Below are positions 9,470 through 17,679 of a DNA stretch of 64,000 nt, piece by piece (positions within the stretch are counted from its first letter, which is position 1; each line of letters begins with the position of its first letter). The stretch is from CAYNFR01 sp964616755 (GTDB lineage: Bacteria > Bacteroidota > Bacteroidia > Chitinophagales > Saprospiraceae): contig CAZTSI010000004.1 of assembly GCA_964616755.1 (NCBI GenBank), forward strand, positions 1-64,000. The letters run 5' to 3'. Under the pieces are notes generated by a model. It did not search any database, was not told the origin of the DNA, and was given only the letters and a program-made list of their open reading frames with translations. The translations under genes and the position numbers were made by a program.

Positions 9470-10825
9470 ATGATGAAGGAACAGACCTTGGGTTTTATCT
9501 TATTGACGACTTGTCTATTTTTTACGTCGTGTGGCGATAGTCCTTCCATAGTGCAAGAAGAGGCGAGTACCTGGGAGATTATTCAGACGGAGATATTGGA
9601 CAAACAATGTGTGAGTTGTCATGTAGCGGGATCGAGTTTTGCACGACAGAGCGATTTGGTCTTGACGGCTGATGTTGCCTATAGTCAATTAGTAGATCGG
9701 CCCCCTCATAATGAGGCAGCTAGATCAGATGGGTTGGTACGGGTTGGCACTAAAGGGCTACAAAGTCTTTATAATAGTTATTTGTGGGAGAAAATATTTT
9801 TTCCGGATTTCGATCACTTTTATACCGATCATGCCGAATATGGTGAGCTAATGCCGATTGGTGGTCCGTCATTAACCAATGGTGAATTGAAATTTATCAG
9901 CGACTGGATTAGAGCTGGTGCTCCGAGATCGGGCACTGTAGCTGATATTTCTTCCTTGGAAGACAAGGAGAGGTTTGTAATACCTGAAGAAGAATTCAAG
10001 ACCTTGACTCCGCCTACCTCAGGAATACAATTGAAGTTGGGCCCATTTCCAGTGTCGCCCACTAGCGAACGAGAGTTCTTTTATTTTGAACCTATCAATA
10101 ATGCCGAGGAGCTTTTTGTGAATAGGGTAGAAGTATCAATGCGCTCAGGCAGTCACCACTTTATATTATATGATTATCCAGAAGGCAAAGAACCTAATAA
10201 GGGAGTGTTCAGAGATTTTTATAATGAGGCGGGCAACTTTAATTTTATCACAGCTCTTTCAATTGTCGATCAACGCTTTGTGTTCGGTACACAATGGCGC
10301 CAAACTGACTATCGTTTTCCAGAAGGTGTAGCGCTTAGAATTAAACCGAATGCTGGATTTGATTTGAACAGCCATTATGTCAATCGCACGACAGAGGCAA
10401 AGACTGGCGAAGTATCTGCTAACTTGCACACCATACCAAAATCGGAGGTGCGCTATGTGGCAGAGAATATTTTTGAAAATTATACAGACATACTCATCCC
10501 TGCGAATCAAACAACAACACTTCGCAGAGAGAGTGTTTTTAATGAACGCATGAACGTGTTTCAACTTACCTCGCATGCGCATGAGACTATGACGGAATTT
10601 AAAATTTATATCAAAGGTGGAGCTCGCGATGGCGAGTTAGTGTATGTAGCTAAGGATTGGGAGCATCCCCCGATTATCAATTTTGATCCACCTATCATTC
10701 TTGAAAAAGGTCATGGACTGCGCGCAGAAGCTACCTATAAAAATGACAAAAACAAGGCATTGCGATTTGGTTTGAGGAGTGAGGATGAAATGATGATAAT
10801 CTTTGGAGCTTTTTATCGAGATTGA
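9470..10825 (+). CDS. heme c / copper type II monooxygenase-like lipoprotein
   Basis: A 451-residue lipoprotein. I start it at ATG 9470 rather than the TTG at 9431 because this gives a clean signal (FILLTTCLFFTSC). The N-terminal third resembles a cytochrome c domain with CVSCH (C47, C50, H51). The C-terminal two thirds resemble the two PHM-type copper domains of ascorbate-dependent monooxygenases: H229-H230 and H302 match a CuH-type site, and H369-x-H371 with M441 or M442 match a CuM-type site. This suggests a periplasmic hydroxylase fed with electrons by its own heme. Substrate unknown. It is the fourth exported redox-type protein in a row on this strand. Confidence 0.7.
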   Translation: MMKEQTLGFILLTTCLFFTSCGDSPSIVQEEASTWEIIQTEILDKQCVSCHVAGSSFARQSDLVLTADVAYSQLVDRPPHNEAARSDGLVRVGTKGLQSLYNSYLWEKIFFPDFDHFYTDHAEYGELMPIGGPSLTNGELKFISDWIRAGAPRSGTVADISSLEDKERFVIPEEEFKTLTPPTSGIQLKLGPFPVSPTSEREFFYFEPINNAEELFVNRVEVSMRSGSHHFILYDYPEGKEPNKGVFRDFYNEAGNFNFITALSIVDQRFVFGTQWRQTDYRFPEGVALRIKPNAGFDLNSHYVNRTTEAKTGEVSANLHTIPKSEVRYVAENIFENYTDILIPANQTTTLRRESVFNERMNVFQLTSHAHETMTEFKIYIKGGARDGELVYVAKDWEHPPIINFDPPIILEKGHGLRAEATYKNDKNKALRFGLRSEDEMMIIFGAFYRD

Positions 10826-10916
10826 TTTTAAAAGAGCTGCTTGTATATGAGCACGGGTACTTGCTTATGTTAGTTAGCATCAATGACATAAACAATATTT
10901 AAATCTTAGGCGTACG

Positions 10917-12263
10917 ATGAAGTCTTTTTGTGTATTGATTTTGTGCTCTTGCACCTTATTTCTTGGACTTTATTCTGGTTGTTCGCCTGTCGAGGCATCG
11001 CCAGAGACAAAATTGAAAGATATATCTTCCGATTCTTTGGAGACCATCTTAACGGCAGTGCAGCATGCTACATTTCGATATTTCTGGGATGTGGCCGAAG
11101 TTAACTCTGGCTTGGCGCGAGAGCGTTACCATATGGATGATCCTAGTGTAGATGAGCATATTGTTACTACTGGGGGCACGGGATTTGGATTGATGGCCAT
11201 ATTAGTTGGTATAGAACGTGGATTCGTCGAGCGACATGAAGCTCTTATACGTTTGGAGCTAATGATTACTTTTTTAGAGAAGGCACCTCGATTCAACGGT
11301 GTTTGGTCGCATTGGCTAGATGGAAGCACTGGAGCAGTAAAGCCCTTTAGCACGAAAGATGATGCCGCGGACTTGGTAGAGACGGCCTTTTTAGTACAAG
11401 GTTTGCTCTGCGTGCGACAATACTTCAGAAATGGTTCAGAGCGAGAAAAGGCCTTAGCAACTCGCATAGATCAACTTTGGCGTGAAGTGAACTGGGATTT
11501 TCATCGAGGGAAGGATCGAGAGAATGTCTTGTTTTGGCATTGGTCGCCGACGCATGGCTGGGATATGAATTTTCGACTAAGAGGTTATAATGAAACTTTG
11601 ATTACGTATGTTTTGGCCGCGGCATCGCCTACTCACAGCATACCAGCAGAGGTATATCATGAAGGTTGGGCAGAGTCGGGTAAGATACTTGAGACGGATG
11701 CAGGTGCATCATTAGCGCTTTATCACCAAGGAGATGAACCGCTAGGTGGTCCGCTTTTTTGGGCTCATTATTCTTTTGTGGGATTGAATCCAAGCGAGCT
11801 TGTAGATCAATATGCTAACTACTGGAATCATAATGTAGATCATACTCGCCTGAACTATGAACATTGTGTGCGCAATCCAAAGAGATTTAAGGGGTATGGC
11901 CCCGATTGTTGGGGATTGACAGCTAGCTACTCTATTAATTATTATGCTGCACATTCCCCAAAAAACGATATTGGTGTTATTAGCCCGACAGCATCCCTTT
12001 CATCTTTCCCCTACACGCCTAAAGAGAGTGCTGAGGCATTAAGGAATTTTTATGGGGCATTAAGTGATCGTATTTATGGACCATACGGTTTTTACGATGC
12101 CTTCAGTATTGAGCATGATTGGTATCCAAAGCAGTATTTAGCCATCGATCAAGGGCCGATCATCGTGATGATTGAAAATTATCGTAGCGGACTTATATGG
12201 AATTTATTTATGTCCAGCCCAGAGATATCAATTGCACTTGACAAATTGGGCTTTAAAAATTGA
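10917..12263 (+). CDS. GH144/glucoamylase-like family lipoprotein (putative beta-1,2-glucan hydrolase)
   Basis: A 448-residue lipoprotein (Cys about residue 22 in YSGCSP) of the glucoamylase-like (Pfam Glycoamylase, CAZy GH144-type) family, whose characterised members from Chitinophaga cleave beta-1,2-glucan. Family features include ATFRYFWDVAEVNSGLARER near residues 46-65, the conserved VTTGGTGFGLMA block, and CWGLTAS with YSINYYAAHSP later on. An (alpha/alpha)6 fold is expected. No SusC/SusD pair or other glycosidase lies beside it, so this is not a classical polysaccharide utilisation locus. It links the redox block to a glucan or oligosaccharide substrate, which is inference. Confidence 0.75.
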   Translation: MKSFCVLILCSCTLFLGLYSGCSPVEASPETKLKDISSDSLETILTAVQHATFRYFWDVAEVNSGLARERYHMDDPSVDEHIVTTGGTGFGLMAILVGIERGFVERHEALIRLELMITFLEKAPRFNGVWSHWLDGSTGAVKPFSTKDDAADLVETAFLVQGLLCVRQYFRNGSEREKALATRIDQLWREVNWDFHRGKDRENVLFWHWSPTHGWDMNFRLRGYNETLITYVLAAASPTHSIPAEVYHEGWAESGKILETDAGASLALYHQGDEPLGGPLFWAHYSFVGLNPSELVDQYANYWNHNVDHTRLNYEHCVRNPKRFKGYGPDCWGLTASYSINYYAAHSPKNDIGVISPTASLSSFPYTPKESAEALRNFYGALSDRIYGPYGFYDAFSIEHDWYPKQYLAIDQGPIIVMIENYRSGLIWNLFMSSPEISIALDKLGFKN

Positions 12264-12276
12264 AAGTTCTAATCTT

Positions 12277-13137
12277 ATGAAAATATCAACAACATTCTTT
12301 TGCAAGGGAATAAATTTCATTTTTATATGTAATTGTTTTCCGTTAACGGCGCAACCATTAATGGCCCCACTGGTAGCCACTATTGATGTTGTAGCAGAAC
12401 AGCGTATCGAAAACGTACAGGGGAAGCGCATATTAGTTTTCTCGCCTCATCCAGATGATGAAACTTTCTCTATGGGTGGAACATTGACCTATTTGGTGCG
12501 CAATCAAAATGAAGTACATATTGTAATTTTCACCAATGATAATAAAGGATCTCTTGATCTGACGATGACACGAGATCGATTAGCTAGAATAAGACGACAA
12601 GAAGAAATTGATGCTTGTGCCCATCTTGGAATACCTGAATCCCGGATTCATTGGTTAGGATATGATGACGGAGACTTGGAGTATGCAGATCCATTTATAT
12701 TGCGTGGCGAAGTAGCAAGATTTATTAAGAAGTATCAACCCGATGTGGTTTTTTCGCCAGATCCTGGTGCTAAATGGCAGCAATGGCACAAAACAGATCA
12801 TCGAATGTCAGCTAATATAACTCAGGATGCATTTATTGCGGCAGAATGGCATCTGTATTACCCACAGCATTTATTGGATGAAGGCCTCTTACCATTTAAT
12901 GTCAAGGAAGTCTATTTTTATTACTCTCAAGAACCTAATTATGAGGTGGATGTGACTGAAGTTTTCGATACAAAGATTAAGGCTTGTGCGTCTCACGTGA
13001 GTCAATTCGAACCCTCAATAAGTTCATATATACCTGATATGTCAGTGGAGGTGTATGAGCAGATTTATCAAGGATTTAAGCAAGCTAATTTATCCGAATC
13101 TGGGCGCATCGTAGAGCGATTCAGAAAGCAAGACTGA
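12277..13137 (+). CDS. secreted PIG-L (LmbE-like) family deacetylase
   Basis: A 286-residue member of the PIG-L/LmbE family of zinc-dependent N-acetyl-sugar deacetylases. The zinc/catalytic motif HPDDE is near residue 60 (SPHPDDETFSMGG) and a second zinc His occurs in HKTDHRMSA. I choose ATG 12277 because it follows the stop of the upstream gene by 13 nt and gives a signal peptide ending near LTAQ; an in-frame start at 12172 would overlap the upstream coding region. The signal points to periplasmic or surface action on an acetylated sugar. This is the last gene of the left-end block. Confidence 0.8.
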   Translation: MKISTTFFCKGINFIFICNCFPLTAQPLMAPLVATIDVVAEQRIENVQGKRILVFSPHPDDETFSMGGTLTYLVRNQNEVHIVIFTNDNKGSLDLTMTRDRLARIRRQEEIDACAHLGIPESRIHWLGYDDGDLEYADPFILRGEVARFIKKYQPDVVFSPDPGAKWQQWHKTDHRMSANITQDAFIAAEWHLYYPQHLLDEGLLPFNVKEVYFYYSQEPNYEVDVTEVFDTKIKACASHVSQFEPSISSYIPDMSVEVYEQIYQGFKQANLSESGRIVERFRKQD

Positions 13138-13635
13138 GAACTTCATTAGTCAGCAGGAATTAATTTCTTCTTTATGTCTAGCTTTATTGGACAGCTATAT
13201 TTCTTATATTGATAAAGGAACGTGTCTAGAAGTTGTATCATTTTTAAGTTTGATTAGTCAGGTATCACCTGAATACATGCTGCCAATGCAAGGTTGGTTT
13301 ATAAAATAGATTTGTCAAATGGCAATCAACATTCTAAGTTTCTTTTATCTCTTTTATTTGGTCTTTTTTGCGGCTATATTTTCATTCTTTTGACATCCTC
13401 TTTAGGTACTGCATCAGATAAGTCTTCGTGTTGAGGAGTGTTGGCGCATAAGGCTATTTAAAGTGCTTATTTAACTTTATATCGCGAATCGCGGGGTAGG
13501 GTTTTGCACACTAGTATTAAGCGTCATTATTTTTTTAGAAGTCTCTTTTACAGTTTGAATTGATGTAATTTAGATCTTCTGAAATAATTAAAAGCAAAAT
13601 CTCGCTGCAAACGAAAGGATGGTTTATCTCACATT
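13138..13635. other. 498-nt intergenic region
   Basis: Lies between the 3' ends of the convergent PIG-L and PLP-enzyme genes. I find no RNA gene or clear terminator. It holds a short dyad (ATTTG-T-CAAAT, about 13310-13320), a weak promoter-like TTTG-N20-TAAGTTTC, and a 24-codon hydrophobic ORF at 13319-13393 that is listed separately as doubtful. AT-rich and otherwise featureless. Confidence 0.5.
13319..13393 (+). CDS. possible 24-residue hydrophobic peptide (doubtful)
   Basis: ATG to TGA encodes 24 residues that are almost all hydrophobic or aromatic (MAINILSFFYLF, then YLVFFAAIFSFF), as one membrane helix would be. It sits alone in the long intergenic region. No ribosome-binding signal is evident, and T-rich DNA gives such peptides by chance, so this is a candidate only. 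Confidence 0.15.
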   Translation: MAINILSFFYLFYLVFFAAIFSFF

Positions 13636-14823
13636 TTAACTTTTGAGAGCTTGATCAAAATCGTTGATAATATCGTCGATATACTCTATACCTACGGACA
13701 CTCTTATCAGGCCATCTGTTATACCATTTTCGAGACGTAGAGCTCGATCTACATTCAGATGTGACATGGATGCGGGGTGCAAAAGCAATGTATCTACATC
13801 GCCCATCGTCGGGGCAAGTGCACCTATTGTAACGCGATTCATAAATCGCAAGCCAGCATCAAATCCGCCCTTAACTTCAAAAGCCAACATACCACCAAAA
13901 TTGCTCATTTGCTTTTTAGCGAGCGCATGGTCTTTATGCGAAGATAGGCCAAGATAGCGCACCTCTGAAACCTGTGAATGGGTCACTAAAAATTCGGCTA
14001 ATTGCTGCGCATTGGCGGCATGACGTTCCATACGTAAGGCCAGTGTTTTGAGCCCAGAATTTAAAAGAAATGCATCCCAAGGATTGCAATTAGTGCCTAA
14101 TAGCTTGTAGGTAGCCCAAACCTTCTTTCTACTTTCTTCACCTTGTCCGACGATCAACCCTGAAATGCTGTTGCCATGACCATTGAGATATTTGGTGGTG
14201 CTATGAATGATATAATCAATGCCGTACATAAACGGTCGCTGAATGACAGGGGTGCAAAAAGTGTTATCTACTACAGAAATCAGACCGTTTTGTCGCGAGA
14301 ACTGCGCCATTTCGGCAAGATCGACACAATCCAAACCAGGGTTGGAGGGTGTTTCGAGATAGATCATTTTGATGTTCGTGTCTTTAGCGCATAAGGCTGA
14401 AAGTGTATCAATTTCTTTTAAATCGGTGAATATGGTCTCAATACCATATCTCTGGAGAAGTTTTAGTAATTCTGTGGAGCCGCCATATAGATTGCCTTGC
14501 GACAGTATCTTATCTCCTTTTGTCAGCAAGGCTAATATAACAGTGGCAATAGCAGACATACCTGAAGAACAAAGTATTCCAAATGGATCAATGACTCCAG
14601 TACCATACGCTTCAAGTTCAGCAATTTTCTTCGCGACCGCGTCAGTTGTTGGATTGCCAAAACGACTATATATATGAGCGCTAGAAGGCGATCGAAACAC
14701 ATCCATGCCTTGCTCGATACTTTCAAATTCAAATGAAGAGGTTGCATAAATGGGCAACTGGTGCGGTTTAGTTGTGCGCGGATCCTTTGGATCTTTGACG
14801 CATGCGGTCTGTATAGAGCTCAT
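13636..14823 (-). CDS. Cys/Met-metabolism PLP-dependent lyase/synthase (cystathionine gamma-synthase family)
   Basis: A 395-residue fold-type I PLP enzyme of the Cys/Met metabolism family (cystathionine gamma-synthase, cystathionine gamma-lyase, methionine gamma-lyase, O-acetylhomoserine sulfhydrylase). The PLP lysine is in HSTTKYLNGHG and the phosphate-binding motif is CSSGMSA. The substrate loop reads LYGGSTELL; methionine gamma-lyases usually have Cys in place of the second Gly, so a gamma-synthase or cystathionine lyase role is likelier. The N-terminal QLPIYATSSFEF is typical of the family. It stands alone, so the pathway cannot be fixed from neighbours. Confidence 0.85.
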   Translation of the reverse strand: MSSIQTACVKDPKDPRTTKPHQLPIYATSSFEFESIEQGMDVFRSPSSAHIYSRFGNPTTDAVAKKIAELEAYGTGVIDPFGILCSSGMSAIATVILALLTKGDKILSQGNLYGGSTELLKLLQRYGIETIFTDLKEIDTLSALCAKDTNIKMIYLETPSNPGLDCVDLAEMAQFSRQNGLISVVDNTFCTPVIQRPFMYGIDYIIHSTTKYLNGHGNSISGLIVGQGEESRKKVWATYKLLGTNCNPWDAFLLNSGLKTLALRMERHAANAQQLAEFLVTHSQVSEVRYLGLSSHKDHALAKKQMSNFGGMLAFEVKGGFDAGLRFMNRVTIGALAPTMGDVDTLLLHPASMSHLNVDRALRLENGITDGLIRVSVGIEYIDDIINDFDQALKS

Positions 14824-14914
14824 CGGTCGAATTTTCGCATAAAGCTAATGCCTTGGCGCACAAGTGATTTGTTTAAAATGCCTATAGACCAAAAAAAAGA
14901 ATGATTTTTGCACG

Positions 14915-16000
14915 ATGATTGAGTATCGAGATGACAAAGACGCCAGAGATGACACAGACGCCAGAGATGAAGACGATCTCTATTACCATAAAGATATAAA
15001 AGTTGACAGAGGGCAAGAAAGTCTTCGGATCGACAAGTTTCTTATGGGGCGCCTTGATAAGGTCTCGCGCAATCGCGTTCAAAATGCCATTGGCACTGGT
15101 GCCATATTGGTCAATGAAGGTCAGGTCAAATCTAATTATAGAGTCAGACCTGGTGACATGATAAAGGTCATCTTGCCTTCAGACAATAGCACTGTGGCAG
15201 TTGAGGCAGAAGACGTGCCATTTGATATCTTGTTTGAAGACTCTTATGTGATGGTGGTCAATAAACCCGCTGGGCTGGTTGTACATCCTGGCATAGGCAA
15301 TCATTCGGGTACTTTAGTCAACGGATTAATGCATCATTACAATAAAGCTGATCTGCCACTTTTGCCAGGCAATGCTCCTGACCGACCGGGCTTAGTGCAT
15401 CGCATCGATAAGGATACCTCAGGGTTATTGGTGATAGCTAAGACGGATCAAGCCATGACACATCTCGCTAAGCAATTTTTTAACCACGATATCGACCGTA
15501 GTTATCTAGCATTAGTATGGGGTAACTTTGACGAGCTAGATGGAAAAATTGAGGGAAACATAGGTCGCCATCCCACCGATCGTCTGAGGATGTATGTTGA
15601 TGTAGATGGTGATGAAGGCAAATGGGCGCTTACCCATTATAAAGTGATTGAAGATATGTATTACGTGAGCCTCGTAGAATGCAAGCTTGAAACTGGACGT
15701 ACGCATCAAATTAGGGTGCATATGAATCACAGAGGCCATCCTGTTTTTAATGATAAGCGATATGGTGGAGACAAAGTGGTGAAAGGAACCATCTATACCA
15801 AATATAAACAATTTGTACAAAACTGTTTTGATTTATGTCCGCGACAAGCGCTGCATGCACAAACGTTGGGGTTTGTACATCCGATAAGTGGTGAAACCAT
15901 TAGCTTATCTGCCCCTCCCCCCGAAGACATGTCTCTACTAATTCAAAAATGGCGCGATTATGTCAAATTTAAAAAGGACCTGGTGGAGTATGAAGAGTGA
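14915..16000 (+). CDS. RluD/RluA-family 23S rRNA pseudouridine synthase
   Basis: A 361-residue pseudouridine synthase. An S4 RNA-binding domain spans about residues 38-85 (LRIDKFLMGRL onward) and the catalytic motif HRIDKDTSGLLVIAKTD contains the invariant Asp near residue 170. The later RTHQIRVHM motif is also typical of RluD. The first 24 residues are an acidic/basic extension made by an imperfect 18-nt tandem repeat (DDKDAR, DDTDAR, DEDD). The next gene starts inside its last codons, suggesting translational coupling. It acts on 23S rRNA (RluD-type positions in helix 69), though the exact site cannot be read from sequence. Confidence 0.85.
   Translation: MIEYRDDKDARDDTDARDEDDLYYHKDIKVDRGQESLRIDKFLMGRLDKVSRNRVQNAIGTGAILVNEGQVKSNYRVRPGDMIKVILPSDNSTVAVEAEDVPFDILFEDSYVMVVNKPAGLVVHPGIGNHSGTLVNGLMHHYNKADLPLLPGNAPDRPGLVHRIDKDTSGLLVIAKTDQAMTHLAKQFFNHDIDRSYLALVWGNFDELDGKIEGNIGRHPTDRLRMYVDVDGDEGKWALTHYKVIEDMYYVSLVECKLETGRTHQIRVHMNHRGHPVFNDKRYGGDKVVKGTIYTKYKQFVQNCFDLCPRQALHAQTLGFVHPISGETISLSAPPPEDMSLLIQKWRDYVKFKKDLVEYEE
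14930..14980 (+). repeat. 18-nt tandem repeat in the 5' end of the RluD-like gene
   Basis: Two near-identical copies of GATGACAMAGACGCCAGA (14930-14947 and 14948-14965), followed by a partial, diverged third copy. In frame, it adds a DDxDAR repeat to the N-terminus and so can change length without a frameshift. Confidence 0.75.
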
Positions 16001-17057
16001 ACGAAATCAAATGTTAAGCCTAACTGAACGTATAGATGCTTTAGACCACTTAGGTGATATATTGATGGATCATACGCATCCAAACATTTCAACGGCTATA
16101 CTCAGAGCCTGTCAAGGTAATCCATGGTTTACACCAAACTCCTGCAGACAATCCCTAGAGGCAATTGGGCAAAAAATGCTCACCAAACCTCTGTTGCGTT
16201 CATGGATTGCGCGCTATGACTTAGGAAGGCCGTCAAAGAATATAGGCATCATTTTGGCGGGTAATATTCCTCTTGTAGGATTTCATGATGTGTTGGCTTC
16301 TTTTATTTGCGGTCATAAAGTTCAGTACAAATGCTCTCATAAGGATAATGTTTTGCTACCCAGTGTTTTGGAACAATTATTTGTATTAAACCCATGTGCT
16401 CGTCATTATTTCGTTTCTGCAGAACACCTAGCAGGATTTGATGCAGTGATAGCCACAGGATCGGACACGGCTTCAACCCATTTTGATTACTATTTCAGAA
16501 AATACCCTAGTATCATTAGGGGCAATAGAAGTTCGATAGCAATTTTGAATGGACAAGAAACCATCGATGAACTCCATGCACTTGGCCGAGATATTTTTGA
16601 CTATTTCGGATTAGGATGTCGTAATGTTTCTAAGCTATATATTCCGAAGGGGTTAGATTTGAATGAATTCTTTGAGGGTATAGAACCTTATCACTCGACC
16701 ATCCACCATAATGCTTACAAGAATAATTTTGACTACACATTTGCCTTGTATAGCATGGCACAAATTCCATTTTTGACCAATAATGTTTTAATTTTAAAAG
16801 AGGATGCTTCTTTAGCGGGTCGGATATCGTCGGTACATTTTGAGTATTACGAGGATATTAATACATTGATCCATCAGCTCAAAGGATTGGAAGACAAAAT
16901 TCAATGCATCAGTACGAATATTGATTTAAAAAATGAGCTCAATGGGTTGGTTCGATTGGGTGAGTGTCAGAAGCCTGGCCTTATGGATTATGCTGATGGA
17001 GTTGATGTCATGAAATTTTTAACAGAAAGTATCTATGACACGCAAACAAAAAGCTAA
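15990..17057 (+). CDS. acyl-CoA reductase (LuxC-like), aldehyde-forming
   Basis: A protein of about 355 residues similar to Bacteroidota acyl-CoA reductases of the LuxC/aldehyde dehydrogenase superfamily. Typical features are GIILAGNIPLVGFHD (residues about 82-96), the IATGSDTAS nucleotide-binding stretch and the GLGCRNVSKLYIP motif carrying the nucleophilic Cys. The start is 15990 or 16011; 15990 overlaps the preceding stop by 11 nt, and 15960 would overlap further. Its 3' end overlaps nth by 23 nt. The substrate, probably a fatty acyl-CoA, is not determined. Confidence 0.75.
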   Translation: MKSERNQMLSLTERIDALDHLGDILMDHTHPNISTAILRACQGNPWFTPNSCRQSLEAIGQKMLTKPLLRSWIARYDLGRPSKNIGIILAGNIPLVGFHDVLASFICGHKVQYKCSHKDNVLLPSVLEQLFVLNPCARHYFVSAEHLAGFDAVIATGSDTASTHFDYYFRKYPSIIRGNRSSIAILNGQETIDELHALGRDIFDYFGLGCRNVSKLYIPKGLDLNEFFEGIEPYHSTIHHNAYKNNFDYTFALYSMAQIPFLTNNVLILKEDASLAGRISSVHFEYYEDINTLIHQLKGLEDKIQCISTNIDLKNELNGLVRLGECQKPGLMDYADGVDVMKFLTESIYDTQTKS

Positions 17058-17679
17058 GGAGATCGCGCAAAGGCTTGAAAAGCTTTATCCAGAGACGCCA
17101 GTCCCCTTAGATCATCGCGATCCATATACTTTGCTCATTGCTGTGTTGCTTAGCGCACAATGCACTGACGAGCGCGTGAACAAAGTCACGCCCGATTTAT
17201 TTGCCTTGGCTGATAATCCGTATGATATGACTAAACTGTCGGTGGGTGACATTAAGCAAATAATTAGACCTTGCGGGCTTTCGCCACGTAAATCACAAGC
17301 CATTTTTGATCTTTCGCACATACTTATAACCGATCATCAAGGAGCAGTGCCTCAAGATTGGGCCGCACTAGAGCGTTTGCCTGGCGTAGGTCACAAAACA
17401 GCGTCGGTAGTCATGTCACAGGCATTTGGAGTGCCAGCGTTTCCTGTGGATACGCATATACATAGACTAGCTTATAGATGGGGACTGAGTACTGGGAAGA
17501 GTGTTGAAAAAACAGAAAAGGATTTAAAAAGTATCTTTCCAAAATATCTGTGGAATAAGTTGCACTTGCAAATCATATTTTTTGGAAGAGAGTACTGTCC
17601 AGCTAGAGGGCATAATCCATTTAATTGTCCGCTTTGTGCGATTTATGGACGTAAGACTCTCCTTAAAAAGGGTAGTTAA
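17035..17679 (+). CDS. nth: endonuclease III (DNA glycosylase/AP lyase)
   Basis: A 214-residue base-excision repair enzyme that removes oxidised pyrimidines. The helix-hairpin-helix LPGVGHKTA carries the catalytic Lys and VDTHIHR the catalytic Asp. LLSAQCTDERVN is the usual N-terminal block. The C-terminal cluster region has only three cysteines (C188, C198, C201: C-x9-C-x2-C), where the classic enzyme has four (C-x6-C-x2-C-x5-C), and the protein ends 13 residues later. The [4Fe-4S] cluster may therefore be absent or altered. It overlaps the acyl-CoA reductase gene by 23 nt, and its end overlaps the 3' end of the convergent tamL-like gene by 17 nt. Confidence 0.9.
   Translation: MTRKQKAKEIAQRLEKLYPETPVPLDHRDPYTLLIAVLLSAQCTDERVNKVTPDLFALADNPYDMTKLSVGDIKQIIRPCGLSPRKSQAIFDLSHILITDHQGAVPQDWAALERLPGVGHKTASVVMSQAFGVPAFPVDTHIHRLAYRWGLSTGKSVEKTEKDLKSIFPKYLWNKLHLQIIFFGREYCPARGHNPFNCPLCAIYGRKTLLKKGS

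Noticed and set aside
12172..12276. Longer start for the PIG-L protein
   Set aside because: Would overlap the end of the glucoamylase-like gene and remove the clean signal peptide.
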